Shown here piece after piece: positions 40,097-48,562 of a stretch of 64,000 nucleotides of DNA (position 1 is its first letter; each line of letters opens with the position of its first letter). The stretch lies in the NCBI GenBank assembly GCA_025642065.1, contig JAODUP010000227.1, positions 124,001-188,000 of the forward strand. Reading direction: 5' to 3'. The DNA comes from Paralvinella palmiformis (taxonomy: Eukaryota; Annelida; Polychaeta; Terebellida; Alvinellidae). The notes beneath the pieces were generated by a model that worked only from the letters and a program-made list of their open reading frames with translations, had not been told where the DNA came from and ran no database searches. The translations under genes were made by a program, and so were the position numbers.

Positions 40097-42227
40097 CATA
40101 TGGGTTGTTCCAATTATATAATTACACTTAATTTTAATGAGTGGTTTCTTTAATCTTGACGCTGGCTAAATCCGGAACATGCCACTGAGGGATGTCATCC
40201 TTGAGAAGTGTCTTACAAACATAGGAACGTGTCATCCAGAAGAGTCTCTACGTTCTAACGATGGCCACATATCTCTAACACGTGAGTTTAAATCCCGGTC
40301 TGATAAATGTGTATTTCATCTTTCATTTCGTTACAACCCGACTACCATACGCACAAAAGTAGCATAATTTTAGCAGCTACAAGTCAGATTCTAACACTGA
40401 CCTGAATGATTGTGCTCTGACCACGATACACTATCGGAAGATCGTTTATCCTCGATGTGACTTGTAATAATAATATTGTGTTGTCCAGAAGACGTAACAT
40501 CATACAAACAAAATATAATATAATATAAATCTTGGGATATTCTTCATAAAATGTCAACTGCACGTATATTCGGTAGATTATACATACTGTTTTGGGTTAC
40601 TACTACTACTGCTCCTAATAATAATAATAATAATTGACATTTAACAAAATAGCAATACTAGCTAGCAGATATGAGGTCAATTCTATTCCGGAATTATTTT
40701 TAGAAAAATGGAATTGATAAATTTTGAATTGGAATTGAAGTTTCCTACAAAAATATTAAATCCACAAATTAATTTACCATTTAATTTTTTAATTCAGAAA
40801 TATTTCTTTCATGACAATCCTACCTGGAATATAAACTACTCGGAGTAGGTATTCTAAGTAGGTACTCGGGGTACCTGCTCATGGTAAAAAGTATTAGATA
40901 AAAAGAGTCGATAAAAACGGAATTGGAATTGAAACTTTTGGAATGGGATTGAAATTGATAAATTTGATGTGTAATTAGAATTGACCAAATGAAACTGAGT
41001 AGAATTGGAATTGACAAAATCGAACTGACCCCATATTTGCTAGCAAGATGTATTTTCGAAGAAGTTGACCAATAAAGCGGTAATATGAGGTATCTAAAGC
41101 CGAATTGACTGATACAAGTGGAAGATAAAGGAATTTATTCAAATGTTTGACAGAAGCAGCGATGATAGGTTAAGTGGACGAACGATGTAGCAAAGTTTGA
41201 AATATTTCAATTTTATTTTATGAAGCACACGTTCAATAGAGCCTTCTGATAACTTGGATGATGATAATTGATGTTTTACGGCCACTTTTGTGCACAAGGT
41301 AGGCTAAATGGGCCATCTGATAACTTGGAAGTATAGGTCAAAGTTCAAGTGCAGTATTTAGTGTACTGAAGTAGACGCGAACTTGAACCCATCCCTGATT
41401 AGCAGTAGGACATACGTTTAAATATAAGGCCAAGGGACTACTGCCTGGGGAGATGATAGTTCCAGATAAAATATCCCACGGCTACGGCTAAAACTGGGAT
41501 TCGAACCCCAAAGTAGTGATTTGCAGCTCAGTGCGCAACCAACTGCGCGATGGAAGGGCATCCACTCAAACTAGACTAAGTGAAACTTTGAACACTTTTC
41601 CGGGCACTTCGCTGCTACGGATACTCAATAACGCGTAGCACGCGATTACGGAATTTTCTTCGTGACATGGCTGACTAGCGTTTCTTTTTCTCGAACAACG
41701 CGAAGAAGAATTGCTACAAGAAGAAAACCCAACCATCATTTATCAGCGTATCCAGGTATCGGTATGTTAATGTCGTTCGCTGATTGATCAACTTCCTACC
41801 GGCCGAAACTCGGCGTGATTCGAAACCACTAATGCACTGTACCGCTTAACACCGGTACGGGCTTGCCAAGTAAAACACAAATCTCGAGACAAAACAAAGA
41901 ACACAACAACGCTGGTGTATTAACAAGTTGGATACCGGCGAATGTGTTCTTCCTACACACTTAAGTTCTTATAAAAACAAACACCAGATCTGAACCATCC
42001 GAACATAAACACGCCGATGTTGGTTCTTGCCAGCATTAAAAGCAAATGCAGACAAATTTTGCAAGTTTGTTGCTCAATGTTTATTTGCATGAGCCGTGAA
42101 CATATACAAGACGACAAGGGGCCGACTGGAAGATGTACTAATGTTATATTAGCAAAGGTATGGTGATTTGTGTGGTAAGTAGGCAAGTAAGTAATCAAGT
42201 AATTAAATAGACCGCAGAATGGTAAAT

Positions 42228-42277
<50 letters not shown>

Positions 42278-45200
42278 GGCCTCGGTATAGTCAGGTCAAA
42301 GCTTCCTAGATGTAATGTTTCCACCAAAATACGACATATTCCAGACATATTCTAGGTGATAATAATTTCAGTTGTTTACCAGGAAAAAGATGATCAAGAT
42401 AACATGTGTTCTGAGGCTCCTTGCTGTCGGTCTAGAGTGATCGTTATACGCAGTGTGTCTTGTAAGGCAGGTTCTGGTCTTTGGGGAGGGGGAGAGGTGA
42501 ATTTGAGCCGTTGTGGCGTTGTTCTACGACCGCTGTTACGCACATGGCGGGCTTCGTAAATAGGTCAGACGAGTAAAGGAAGCGAAACAAAGAATAAAAT
42601 AGCCGGGTGTTGATTTACCGTACTGGAGCTCTGTGACCAACCATCTAAACCAGGATCAACCAGATAACACTTACTGAGAGGGATAATGAATTTATACCGA
42701 TCATTTTAACAGTCTATAAGTTAGGTAGTCTCTAATTGCGAATGGTTGTAATGGAAGGTTTTACTGGCAAAAATTGTATTGTGCGTAAAAAAACATTAAT
42801 TTAATACAAGCCTCCTTGGTGGCCATTATGTCTTAGAAACGGGAGCTAGGAAGTGAGAATTGTTTACAGCTTTCGTCTGCTTATGAATTCTGGTAAACAC
42901 GATTTAAAAAACTGAGTGACGTAAAGTAGAGGTTTTTGAGTACAGAAATAAATCATTTCGCGTTAGAAATGTAATGTTATTCTCAGTTAAATCTTGTGAT
43001 AAATAACATAATTCGCATTTGATTTCTAAACACACACACACACACACAAACACGCGAAGACATTGTCGTCTCACACAACCACCTAGCTGCCCCTTCCAGC
43101 CGACAGACCGACCAATAACCTCGATATGAGGCAAGTAAGTAAGTAAGTATACGAAGCCCTAGTAGTGAACAATCTGAGTACGAACAATTCCTTGATGGCA
43201 AATAGACACGCCACAACACCGGCGTCATGTATCACGTGATACATATGACTTCTGACCTACAGCTGTACCGTGCATGTTAACGAACAGAAACACGCCTCCA
43301 GACATGGTCTAGACATTACCCAAAAGATTAGCGCAATTATGTTATCAAATGTCCGATTTCGAATAAACAACGCTTTATTTATGACAAATGTAAGACCTCT
43401 CCCGCCAAATGGCAAGTCACATGTTACAGGGTCGCTTATGATCTGGTCACACAAAACCGGGATCATTTTGTTTCTCAATACTCGACATAAAACCACTTGC
43501 TTTTTATAATACAATGGCAACTTGGTGTGAAAAGCAAGCGTTGTTTCTATGAGGATTGTTCATTATACGGTGTTATTAGATATGCTGGTGGGGCCAAATT
43601 GTAATGTTGTGAACTAAAAAAAAAGGAAAGGGCCTAGTTTCGAATCCAACTTTCAGGTTCGTGGTTGAGGATGAGTAAATGAGCCAGCTAGTGTATGAGA
43701 GTGTTTTTCTTACCATCGAATATAAAGCTGAAAGCCTGAGGGTCTACACTCTGGAGAAATGAGATAATGAAATTCAAGCGCTATATTGATGAATGAAACA
43801 CCCCACCCTTTTTTCATATTACGAATCGACCAGCTCCAGCGTTAAATCATATGTGGTAAATACGGCAAGCTGAACTAAATCCCGAATAACAAGGCATTAA
43901 CATAAATCTTGAACTGTGATTAATATTAGTTTTAATAAGTTCCATTATTTCGATAGTCACGTGGTTTATGTATGCGCCAATCCGAAACCTGATTCTGGTT
44001 ATCAGGTTATATACGGGAAAGGTCATTTAGTGACGTCTGGATTTGATTCGTCTCTAACGAGATGTACCGGGATAAAGTGCACCCAATTACAGCTCCAGAA
44101 CGTAGGAGTTAACTCCAATTCAATATTATTATAAGTTATAGGTTCGATCAATCTCCCGGTTGGTTAGGTCAACGAAAAGGCAGCGACGTTTAACTCCGTC
44201 ACAAATCCAAAATGATGCAAGTCGATCAGTTCAACATCAAACCAGGAATCGAACCGTCATCATCGACTAAAAAGAGCCAGGCGTGCTATCTCTGGACCTT
44301 AATATGTCAGATGCCAAAACATCCTGTAAGCTTAACTAATGCTAAACAGATAATGTTATATATAAATACTGTCCTAAGGCAATAGGTAACATCAGTACAT
44401 CATCGGTGACAGATTGTCTACAAATGTTCATCTTTTTTCCATGGTATATAAAGGGGAATTCCGATGGCCAGAGGTAGAACGCGACTTATTACGTCGAACA
44501 CCAACGGTTCGATTCCCATTCATGACTGAAAATCATCAACACCTATCCATGGATGAATGTCGTCACAGATAAACCAATCTCTAGCATCGGGATAAAAATA
44601 GCTCAGTGAAGAGTGTTTCATCTATCACCTCGCCTCATTGCCTGATTGCCCGACTGATTTACCATTACCACGTCCACTATGTGGTCGTAAAACGACAAAA
44701 ACTTCGTGGATCAGTAATTGCCTTAAAAACAGTACTGCCGTCTCGCTGCATTATAATTGGCAGGTTAACAACACTAGGTAGTTACACTGTACTAAGGCTC
44801 CAGCTACTTTTATGGGAGAAGACCGAGATTCTATTGGGTGAATCTTCTGAAAGATCACCAAACCTTGGATGGGAAATGAGATGAACAGGTTGAATAGGAT
44901 AACAGATCCCATGGAATCGGGAAACCCCGGGTTTCGATGACACCTGACCGATATCAGGCCCTCTTGTACGTGCACGAACGGGTATGCGCTTACACGTGTG
45001 TACGTTCAACTTACCGCAGAGGAGAAGGCAAGCTGCCCGAGGTGTTGAGAGAGTTTTGCAATTTCCTCCGCAAAAGTATCGATGGCATGACCGGCGTACT
45101 ATTGTACTGATTGACGACCCGTCCGTCCTCGCACGAGATCGACCTAAACGTTCTCGTACAGCTCTCCCGGGTAAATACACCATCTCCCGTATCGTGACTA

Positions 45201-45430
45201 GCCGTGGCGCTCCTGCCCCGTACGAGCTTCAATTCGGCCTCCGACGAGCTGGATCTCTGCGTCGTCGTCATAGTTGTTGTCGACAGGGAACCGTTCTTCG
45301 TCATCAGCGGATGCGACTTGCTGAGGTAGAGCTGCGTCTTGGCGGCGCGGTGCGTCGTACGAATGGTCTCCGATTGTCTGCTCGAGCTGACGCGCTCAAA
45401 ACTGATAGCCTTCGAAGACGATTGATCCAT
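11415..45430 (-). CDS. PDE4: cAMP-specific 3',5'-cyclic phosphodiesterase 4 (dunce-type), long isoform, 14 coding exons
   Basis: Hydrolyses cAMP to 5'-AMP, ending PKA/EPAC signalling; PDE4 long forms are anchored in cytosolic and membrane complexes. Exons in minus-strand order: 45430-45015, 37604-37425, 20690-20589, 20325-20237, 18242-18130, 17084-16991, 16839-16643, 14915-14817, 14675-14514, 14091-13992, 13295-13141, 12672-12550, 12185-12003, 11843-11415. Every intron is GT-AG and the phases agree, giving 2442 nt and 813 residues, within the range of long vertebrate PDE4s. Domains: unique N-terminus 1-138; UCR1 about 169-245 with RRES (Ser173); UCR2 about 263-345 with Tyr325; catalytic domain about 398-720. 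Visible active-site residues: His462 (proton donor), metal ligands His466, His502, Asp503 and Asp620, Gln671 (nucleotide selection) and Phe674 (purine clamp). No break was found. The first exon and the alternative starts are the least certain parts. Confidence 0.95.
12003..12185 (-). CDS. PDE4: PDE4 exon 13: metal-binding aspartate, ending at the selectivity glutamine
   Basis: Acceptor cctacag, donor gtgcgt, 183 nt, phase 0. Encodes [20 protein letters not shown], then [31 protein letters not shown] and VEKSQ. Asp620 is a metal ligand. Gln671, the last codon before the intron, is the glutamine that selects the purine. Confidence 0.97.
12550..12672 (-). CDS. PDE4: PDE4 exon 12: catalytic helices with ERK-docking (KIM) segment
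   Basis: Acceptor ctatatag, donor gtatga, 123 nt, phase 0. Encodes [20 protein letters not shown] then [25 protein letters not shown] followed by the hydrophobic VLML matches the kinase-interaction motif described for mammalian PDE4B/C/D. Confidence 0.96.
13141..13295 (-). CDS. PDE4: PDE4 exon 11: catalytic helices
   Basis: Acceptor gtgtcacag, donor gtttgt, 155 nt, entering phase 1 and leaving phase 0. Encodes [20 protein letters not shown], then [19 protein letters not shown] and RRMSIDM. ENHHLAV and the DIFQNL segment are near-invariant in PDE4. Confidence 0.96.
13992..14091 (-). CDS. PDE4: PDE4 exon 10: HD metal-binding motif
   Basis: Acceptor cttttcag, donor gtacgt, 100 nt, entering phase 0 and leaving phase 1. 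Encodes [20 protein letters not shown] then [13 protein letters not shown]. His502 and Asp503 of the HDVDHPG motif bind the zinc/magnesium centre. Confidence 0.96.
14514..14675 (-). CDS. PDE4: PDE4 exon 9: catalytic histidine and first metal ligand
   Basis: Acceptor catttcag, donor gtctgc (a weak donor), 162 nt, phase 0. Encodes [20 protein letters not shown], then [19 protein letters not shown]. His462 is the proton donor and His466 a metal ligand. The loop before PYHN is one residue shorter than in vertebrate PDE4D (HYRDVPYHN against HYHADVAYHN). Confidence 0.96.
14817..14915 (-). CDS. PDE4: PDE4 exon 8: start of catalytic domain
   Basis: Acceptor caaacag, donor gtaagt, 99 nt, phase 0 at both ends. 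Encodes [20 protein letters not shown] then [13 protein letters not shown], the first catalytic helices. The DxWGxxVF motif is conserved. Confidence 0.96.
15735..15905 (-). mobile_element. LINE 3' end remnant within a PDE4 intron
   Basis: On the minus strand this stretch ends in ggaataaaagc followed by a short ttacttatttact tail, the same kind of ending as the better LINE copy at 19.3 kb (gaataaaattacttacttac). It lies in the 1.7-kb intron between exons 7 and 8. No coding part is recognisable. Called by similarity of the 3' ends only. Confidence 0.4.
16643..16839 (-). CDS. PDE4: PDE4 exon 7: end of UCR2 and linker
   Basis: Acceptor atatgcag, donor gtatgt, 197 nt, entering phase 1 and leaving phase 0. 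Encodes DKQQDIDVP, an acidic and lysine-rich linker ([17 protein letters not shown]), then [19 protein letters not shown] and [12 protein letters not shown], aligning with the ISGVKKLMHSSSLTN and PRFGV region of vertebrate PDE4. Confidence 0.95.
16991..17084 (-). CDS. PDE4: PDE4 exon 6: UCR2 regulatory helix
   Basis: Acceptor tccaacag, donor gtgagc, 94 nt, entering phase 0 and leaving phase 1. Encodes [20 protein letters not shown], then [13 protein letters not shown]. Tyr325 occupies the position that caps the active site in the autoinhibited state; it is Tyr in most PDE4s and Phe in primate PDE4D. Super-short vertebrate forms start just before FKRML. Confidence 0.96.
18130..18242 (-). CDS. 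PDE4: PDE4 exon 5: start of UCR2
   Basis: Acceptor aatttcag, donor gtcagg, 113 nt, entering phase 1 and leaving phase 0. Encodes [17 protein letters not shown], then [20 protein letters not shown], clearly the UCR2 start of PDE4. In vertebrates short isoforms join a private first exon just before this point, so a phase-1 donor upstream could make a short form here. Confidence 0.95.
19290..19961 (-). mobile_element. 5'-truncated LINE with reverse-transcriptase C-terminal end, in a PDE4 intron
   Basis: The minus-strand ORF 19961-19590 (123 codons, intact) has the layout typical of the last part of CR1/RTE-type reverse transcriptases: [19 protein letters not shown], then [31 protein letters not shown] and FNRSVKIFL. 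About 300 bp of 3' UTR follows, ending in gaataaaattacttacttact, a tandem-repeat tail rather than poly(A). It is truncated at its 5' end and is in the same orientation as PDE4. It could supply a cryptic polyadenylation signal. Confidence 0.75.
20237..20325 (-). CDS. PDE4: PDE4 exon 4: linker between UCR1 and UCR2
   Basis: Acceptor catcacag, donor gtgagc, 89 nt, entering phase 2 and leaving phase 1. Encodes a polar, low-conservation linker rich in Asn, Thr and Gln ([12 protein letters not shown], then [10 protein letters not shown]). This matches the variable LR1 linker of other PDE4s. The call rests on phase continuity and position rather than similarity. Confidence 0.85.
20589..20690 (-). 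CDS. PDE4: PDE4 exon 3: core of UCR1
   Basis: Acceptor gtattttcag, donor gtgagt, 102 nt, phase 2 at both ends. Encodes [20 protein letters not shown] followed by RNNFILLTN, the most conserved UCR1 segment. The phase-2 entry is shared with the next exon, so alternative first exons ending in phase 2 could join either. Confidence 0.95.
22438..22538. repeat. 49-bp tandem duplication
   Basis: Two head-to-tail copies of cagccagtgct...cagtttcttgaa (22438-22486 and 22487-22535) with a single mismatch (ctcga/ctgga). The near identity implies a recent duplication. It lies in the large PDE4 intron at the edge of the CpG-poor domain. Confidence 0.9.
23041..26200 (-). promoter_or_regulatory. CpG-rich zone, possible internal promoter region of PDE4
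   Basis: CpG dinucleotides are frequent here (for example 23461-23520 has about eight) and almost absent in the preceding 2 kb (21001-22400 has about four). In animals with mosaic gene-body methylation such unmethylated-like sequence often marks promoters. No TATA or initiator element was identified. Inference only. Confidence 0.3.
23370..23773 (-). CDS. Candidate alternative first exon of PDE4 (134 codons)
   Basis: An ATG at 23773 opens a frame of 134 codons plus 2 nt to the donor AG|gttagt at 23370/23369. The phase is 2, so joining to exon 3 would give ...[16 protein letters not shown] in frame. It is free of simple repeats and CpG-rich, lies on the PDE4 strand, and sits just upstream of the abrupt CpG-poor domain covering the core exons. 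Such an isoform would lack the RRES exon. I know no homologue of the peptide (it contains [10 protein letters not shown] and [17 protein letters not shown]). The donor match and the frame could still be chance. Confidence 0.4.
26915..27022 (-). mobile_element. tRNA-derived SINE, family 2
   Basis: On the minus strand it has ggccttccaatcatgccgtg, then agcactgcgc, a B box (gggttcgaatccgg), and the body tgtttgtgggatttgttc. The same order (ccttcc...gcgc...gggttcgaatccc...gtgggata) recurs at 41455-41565 and more weakly at 39405-39510, 38724-38815 and 57520-57640, so it is a second SINE family. Confidence 0.65.
27129..27362. repeat. Three degenerate tandem units of about 67-84 bp
   Basis: Units start at 27129 (ggatttagattgacaacaac), 27196 (the same 20 bases) and 27280 (ggatctagactgaaaacaac). 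Each continues through a CCCCT-like part, then gcagacctgctta or its variants. The CAACAA count varies between units. Old, diverged minisatellite inside the PDE4 intron. Confidence 0.75.
27969..28020. repeat. Compound (CA)n(TA)n microsatellite
   Basis: Uninterrupted CA units over about 42 bp followed directly by five TA units, within the large PDE4 intron. Confidence 0.95.
30607..30785 (+). mobile_element. tRNA-derived SINE, family 1 copy
   Basis: Begins gcgccttcgtgccctaacc, has a B box (tgggttcaaaatccg), then the family body: gggtgcttcatatttcactt, ttacctttggaggtcgctgg, cccatttagcttaccatgcg, cacagaagtggcagtaaaac. It aligns throughout with the copies at 1138 and 63440. Located in the large PDE4 intron, opposite in orientation to the gene. 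Confidence 0.75.
33083..33276 (-). mobile_element. tRNA-derived SINE, family 1 copy with intact tRNA-like head
   Basis: On the minus strand: gggcacctctggcctaaatg, gtagcgcatttgaccacg, then a good B box (tgggttcaaaccccg), then the family body (cgcttcattacatttagat and cccatttagcataccgtgtg). Imperfect flanking repeats cctcaatatgggaataa (near 33065) and cctcaatgggagaataa (near 33273) look like target-site duplications. This is the best-preserved polymerase III promoter of the family in the window. Confidence 0.8.
33730..33869 (-). CDS. Candidate alternative first exon of PDE4 (46 codons)
   Basis: ATG at 33869 ([18 protein letters not shown]...) runs 46 codons to a consensus donor CCGTT|gtaagt at 33730/33729 in phase 2. 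Joined to exon 3 it would read ...[16 protein letters not shown], in frame with UCR1. The segment is CpG-rich, and the frame stays open upstream of the ATG to at least 33920. Chance GTAAGT sites are expected in a window this size, so this remains a hypothesis. Confidence 0.28.
37425..37604 (-). CDS. PDE4: PDE4 exon 2: start of UCR1 with PKA site
   Basis: Acceptor tcaatcag, donor gtaagt, 180 nt, phase 2 at both ends. Encodes [13 protein letters not shown], then [20 protein letters not shown] and [10 protein letters not shown], almost identical to vertebrate UCR1. Ser173 in RRES is the conserved PKA phosphorylation site that activates long PDE4s. A (TA)n tract lies 42-106 nt upstream of the acceptor. 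Confidence 0.95.
37646..37710. repeat. (TA)n tract just upstream of the PKA-site exon
   Basis: About 65 bp of TA units with one gtatat interruption, continuing into a (TG)n run at 37711-37722. On the PDE4 strand it ends 42 nt before the exon 2 acceptor, near the expected branch-point region. Confidence 0.95.
38724..38815 (-). mobile_element. Family 2 SINE remnant
   Basis: On the minus strand it ends with gtctgtgggatgtttcattc, the 3' motif shared with 57600-57625 on the plus strand and with the family 2 copies at 26.9 and 39.4 kb. The tRNA-like half is badly eroded (gctcgaatgccag as a possible B box). Confidence 0.4.
39405..39510 (-). mobile_element. Family 2 SINE copy, eroded
   Basis: On the minus strand: ccattagcccagtgcttcga, then a weak B box (ggtttcaaatccg), then tgtgtttgtgggatgttttc. 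It matches the order of the copy at 26915-27022. Confidence 0.5.
41259..41315 (-). mobile_element. Very short 5'-truncated SINE with perfect 14-bp target-site duplication
   Basis: Only the last 57 bp of family 1 is present (minus strand: ggcccatttagcctaccttg, tgcacaaaagtggccgtaaa, acatcaattatcatcat). It is bounded by identical tctgataacttgga at 41245-41258 and 41316-41329. Loss of the 5' part with an intact 3' end and duplication is the expected product of incomplete target-primed reverse transcription. Confidence 0.9.
41455..41565 (-). mobile_element. tRNA-derived SINE, family 2 copy with good A and B boxes
   Basis: On the minus strand: gatgcccttccatcgcgcag, ttggttgcgcactgagctgc, then a consensus B box (ggggttcgaatcccag), then gtagccgtgggatatttt. 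This is the clearest family 2 copy. Confidence 0.75.
45015..45430 (-). CDS. PDE4: PDE4 exon 1: unique N-terminus of a long isoform
   Basis: ATG at 45430-45428 follows an in-frame TAA at 45472-45470. The 138 codons are rich in Ser, Thr and Arg, with basic PKA-like contexts (RTFRSIS, RRKLQNS). The exon ends CTG CG|gtaagt, phase 2, which matches the next exon and makes an Arg followed by FDVENG. Long PDE4 forms differ mainly here, and this region usually sets anchoring. I do not recognise a named vertebrate N-terminus. The frame is open and CpG-rich. Confidence 0.75.
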
Positions 45431-45620
45431 ATTCGCTCTCGTGTGTGTTTGTTCGTTGACACGTGTTTGTTAGTTGAGGCTCTCCGTTTCCGACCGTAGA
45501 TCGCCAGCAGCCAGCTAGTCGTCCGACTTGTTAGACAAACAATACGCGGGCGCTCCTAACACCTACGTCATTAACTCGTACAATCCCCTGTGCGTGCGTG
45601 TATGAGCGCGCGGGCGGGCA
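45431..45620 (-). promoter_or_regulatory. Presumed 5' UTR/promoter side of the long PDE4 isoform
   Basis: Directly upstream of the exon 1 ATG on the minus strand. It contains the in-frame stop (45472-45470), CpG-rich sequence and, near 45565, a CRE-like half site (minus strand aatgacgtagg). No TATA box was seen. The transcription start cannot be placed from sequence. Confidence 0.3.
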
Positions 45621-48525
45621 GGAGGGCGGGTTTGTGTGTGTGTGTGTGTGTATTTATTGAGTTCAACCAGAACAATAACAGTTCACATAACCAAACTATG
45701 TTCAAACGACAGCTTTTCAAAACAAAATCAATAGCTCACTGGATGAATACATCAGTTCTTGTTGAAGACGAAAATCCAATTGTTCTTTACGTTCGGCGCT
45801 GAAAGAAACAGGCCATTCCTCACAACAAGTACACGCACGTACAATACGTCAAATGTTTACGCGCAATCCACGCACGCATACATATATGCGCGACCGCATG
45901 CGCGGGATGGACAAATCGTCCTCCGGACTTGCTTACGTATCGAACTGGGCGAGCGCGGAAATAATGACCGCTTTGCTAAAAAATAAGCCGCCGAACAGCA
46001 CGATCATGAACCACTCCCTCTGGTCAACACTCGGATTACTCCCCTTGTGAATAGGCCACTCCTTTTGTTGTAAATACTCCGGGTGTACAAGTCACAACTG
46101 CCTTCCAGTAATGGTAATCCCGGTTTATATACCAAGATGATGGCACCGGGGACGAGTGCGACTGATTTATCATGGATTGAGCCCGGATCGTCGGGATCAA
46201 CAGGCAATAACGTATAAATCTTCCCGCAAAGGCTGGACCAGCACTATGTCGTTCTCGGTGTGTTTCAGCCATAAATCGTCGTGGACATCTCTTATTGATC
46301 GCTAATACGATACCGGCTAATGGTAGGAGAGAACATCCTTAAGGCCATTAGTGATTGTCTCGGCCTATATATATATATATATATATATATATAATGTATA
46401 TATATCGGGATATTACTTTACCACCAAAACGGTATCAATGGCTGGGCGTTGGTGATAATGCCACGGCACTACAATACTAAATGATCAGCGGATATATCTA
46501 TATAAGATGTTGGTATATATACATGTTTGTTTTGAACATACGTTTTCGAGACAGATATACGTACCCGTATATCACAGATGTAAATAGCTATGCTACACGG
46601 ATGTACGCAATAACTGGTACGGATCGGATTTGATTAAATAATTGTTTTATTGAATTTGGCCTATTTATATGTAACTATACCTTTATCGCAGAGTCGGGGA
46701 TCTGAATAACAGATTTAAATATCCATCTGCTGGATCTAGACTAGTACATCTGTGAATATCTGTTTATCGCAGATACTTACATATGTTCAGCACATGTAAG
46801 CATGCATCAAACACAGATGTAGGTGATAAATCATATTATATATATATATATATATATATAATCTGATGCGATGCAGCTTTTAATATTTATATAATTTGGA
46901 TGTAGGTATCTGACTACAACAGATGTGTACGTTTCTAATTAATAAGCATCTAGTACAGATGTAATTACCCATCCAAGACAGGTGCATCTACCTGTTAATT
47001 ACATACGGTAGATCTAGTAATCTGACACTGTGATAGTTCGTTACAGTTACCTATCAATTACTCCCCACTAACAGACAAGTTATCATAATCTGCCAATTAT
47101 TGGCAATAGAGATTCGTCAAACCTTTAAGGCTGCTAACGAGGGCTGGAATGTCCAGCCAACGACAAAAAACGCAAACCAACAACATAATCAACAACAACA
47201 AGCACAACAACAAACGTTCACTGATGTCACCAGTCGTCGTATTGAAATCCGGACATTAGCTGTTCTGTTATCCAAATGGCGGAGCATCCATAGCTCCTTT
47301 ACGTCATCAGATCACGTGATCAATACCGGCTCAATATCTCCCCCAATGAATGCTCGCCGAAACAATGCCTGCCCGACGACCTCTGGCCTTTGATCGGATT
47401 AAAATCCAGAGAGAGTTGGTTCCGGTTCCTGTTCCAAATCCAAGACTGACTGAAATGATCCCGAACAATAACGAACTACGACGCATGGGAGCTCGGCAAA
47501 CTCGGTCTGTGTATATCCCGAACTGAACTAGTCGTCGCACTTTGGTTGGGAAGACACCAAGTACACTTTTACATTAACTTTGCTTCACGGCCACCATCCA
47601 GATCACCACCAACATCACCCTCTCCAGATCATCACCACCCTCTACAGATCACCATCACCCTACCCTCTCCAGATAGATTCCCAATCGTCCCTTTTTCCAT
47701 TAGACTCGGGAAGCGACGAGGGCCACAATCAGGTTCGTTGCTCGTCTAGACTCATTTATATCAATCTATATAATTTCCGCTCTCAGAATCCTGCTATCCA
47801 TGAGGCACCAATTAGCTATATTTCACCTCGGCGAGACGACCACGGGTGTGGATTGGACGAGAGAAAGTCGCCCTCAGCCCAACGTTGGTCGTAAAGTGTA
47901 TTGACCCCTCGTCGGTGCTATTAGGTTGCTCCCGCGGGTACGACAATAGACTATCTGTGGGTATGAGATGCGCTATCGATATGTGGCCGTCGTACTTCCA
48001 GAACATTTAAAATCCGGAATGTTTACTCGGCCGGTATCCAGGTACGATGAGCCCGCTGGAGACGTAGCAGCCGGTTTAGACCATAAACATTCGGTGTATA
48101 GGTTCTCTCCCGTGGCTCGTCTCTTGCACGCAAACGCGCCATCGTACCATCGAAGTTCAGATCCTGTTGGCGTGTACGCTCGTCAGCGCCGTACAGATCG
48201 ACGTACAGAGAAGCGCAGACCTAGATGTTTACGTAAACTATCTCACCGACCTCCTGCTTTTGTTGAATTGTTTACGTAATTTTTTCTCGCTCTGCATCTG
48301 TATATCTGCGCCCGTTTGTCTTTCTAGACTCATCACCTATAACGGAGTGCCCACTCGGGGCAGCAAATATTTAAGTAAATCAGGCAGGTAGCCCCAGAGG
48401 CGGTACTTTGGCTCGCTGGCTACCTGCCAAGGCCCAGTTTGTTGCTTATTTTTGAAAAGCAGTAAAACGATTTAAATGGCGACCTGTTAATTAAGTGGGC
48501 ATGTTGCTCAACGTGAACCAAACAA

Positions 48526-48560
<35 letters not shown>
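45621..48560. other. CpG-rich upstream flank of PDE4
   Basis: High CpG over much of 45.8-48.4 kb, interrupted by AT-rich sequence at 46.3-47.1 kb with (TA)n at 46367-46393 and 46838-46860, and (TA)n at 48532-48559. Several 60-100-codon ORFs occur on both strands, but none shows a protein family I recognise. A phase-2 candidate first exon lies at 45937-46007 on the minus strand. Confidence 0.5.
48383..48428. repeat. Hairpin with perfect 11-bp arms
   Basis: ggcaggtagcc at 48383-48393 and its exact complement ggctacctgcc at 48418-48428 enclose a 24-nt loop. GC-rich arms make a stable stem in DNA or RNA. No poly-T or other context assigns it a function. Confidence 0.8.

Positions 48561-48562
<2 letters not shown>

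Larger units (their letters stand above)
37605..45014 (-). other. PDE4 intron 1
   Basis: A 7.4-kb intron between the N-terminal exon and the PKA-site exon. It holds (CA)n, (GA)n and (GACA)n at 37961-38035, (TA)n at 40061-40090, (CT)n(TA)n at 42230-42277, family 2 SINE remnants near 38.7, 39.4 and 41.5 kb, a truncated SINE at 41.3 kb, and a possible SINE tail at about 40270-40370. The stretch 38.8-39.1 kb is CpG-rich. No further exon was recognised. Confidence 0.7.

Noticed and set aside
44984..45499. 171-codon plus-strand ORF
   Set aside because: Antisense shadow of PDE4 exon 1; the minus-strand frame has the correct splice phase and the in-frame junction to FDVENG.
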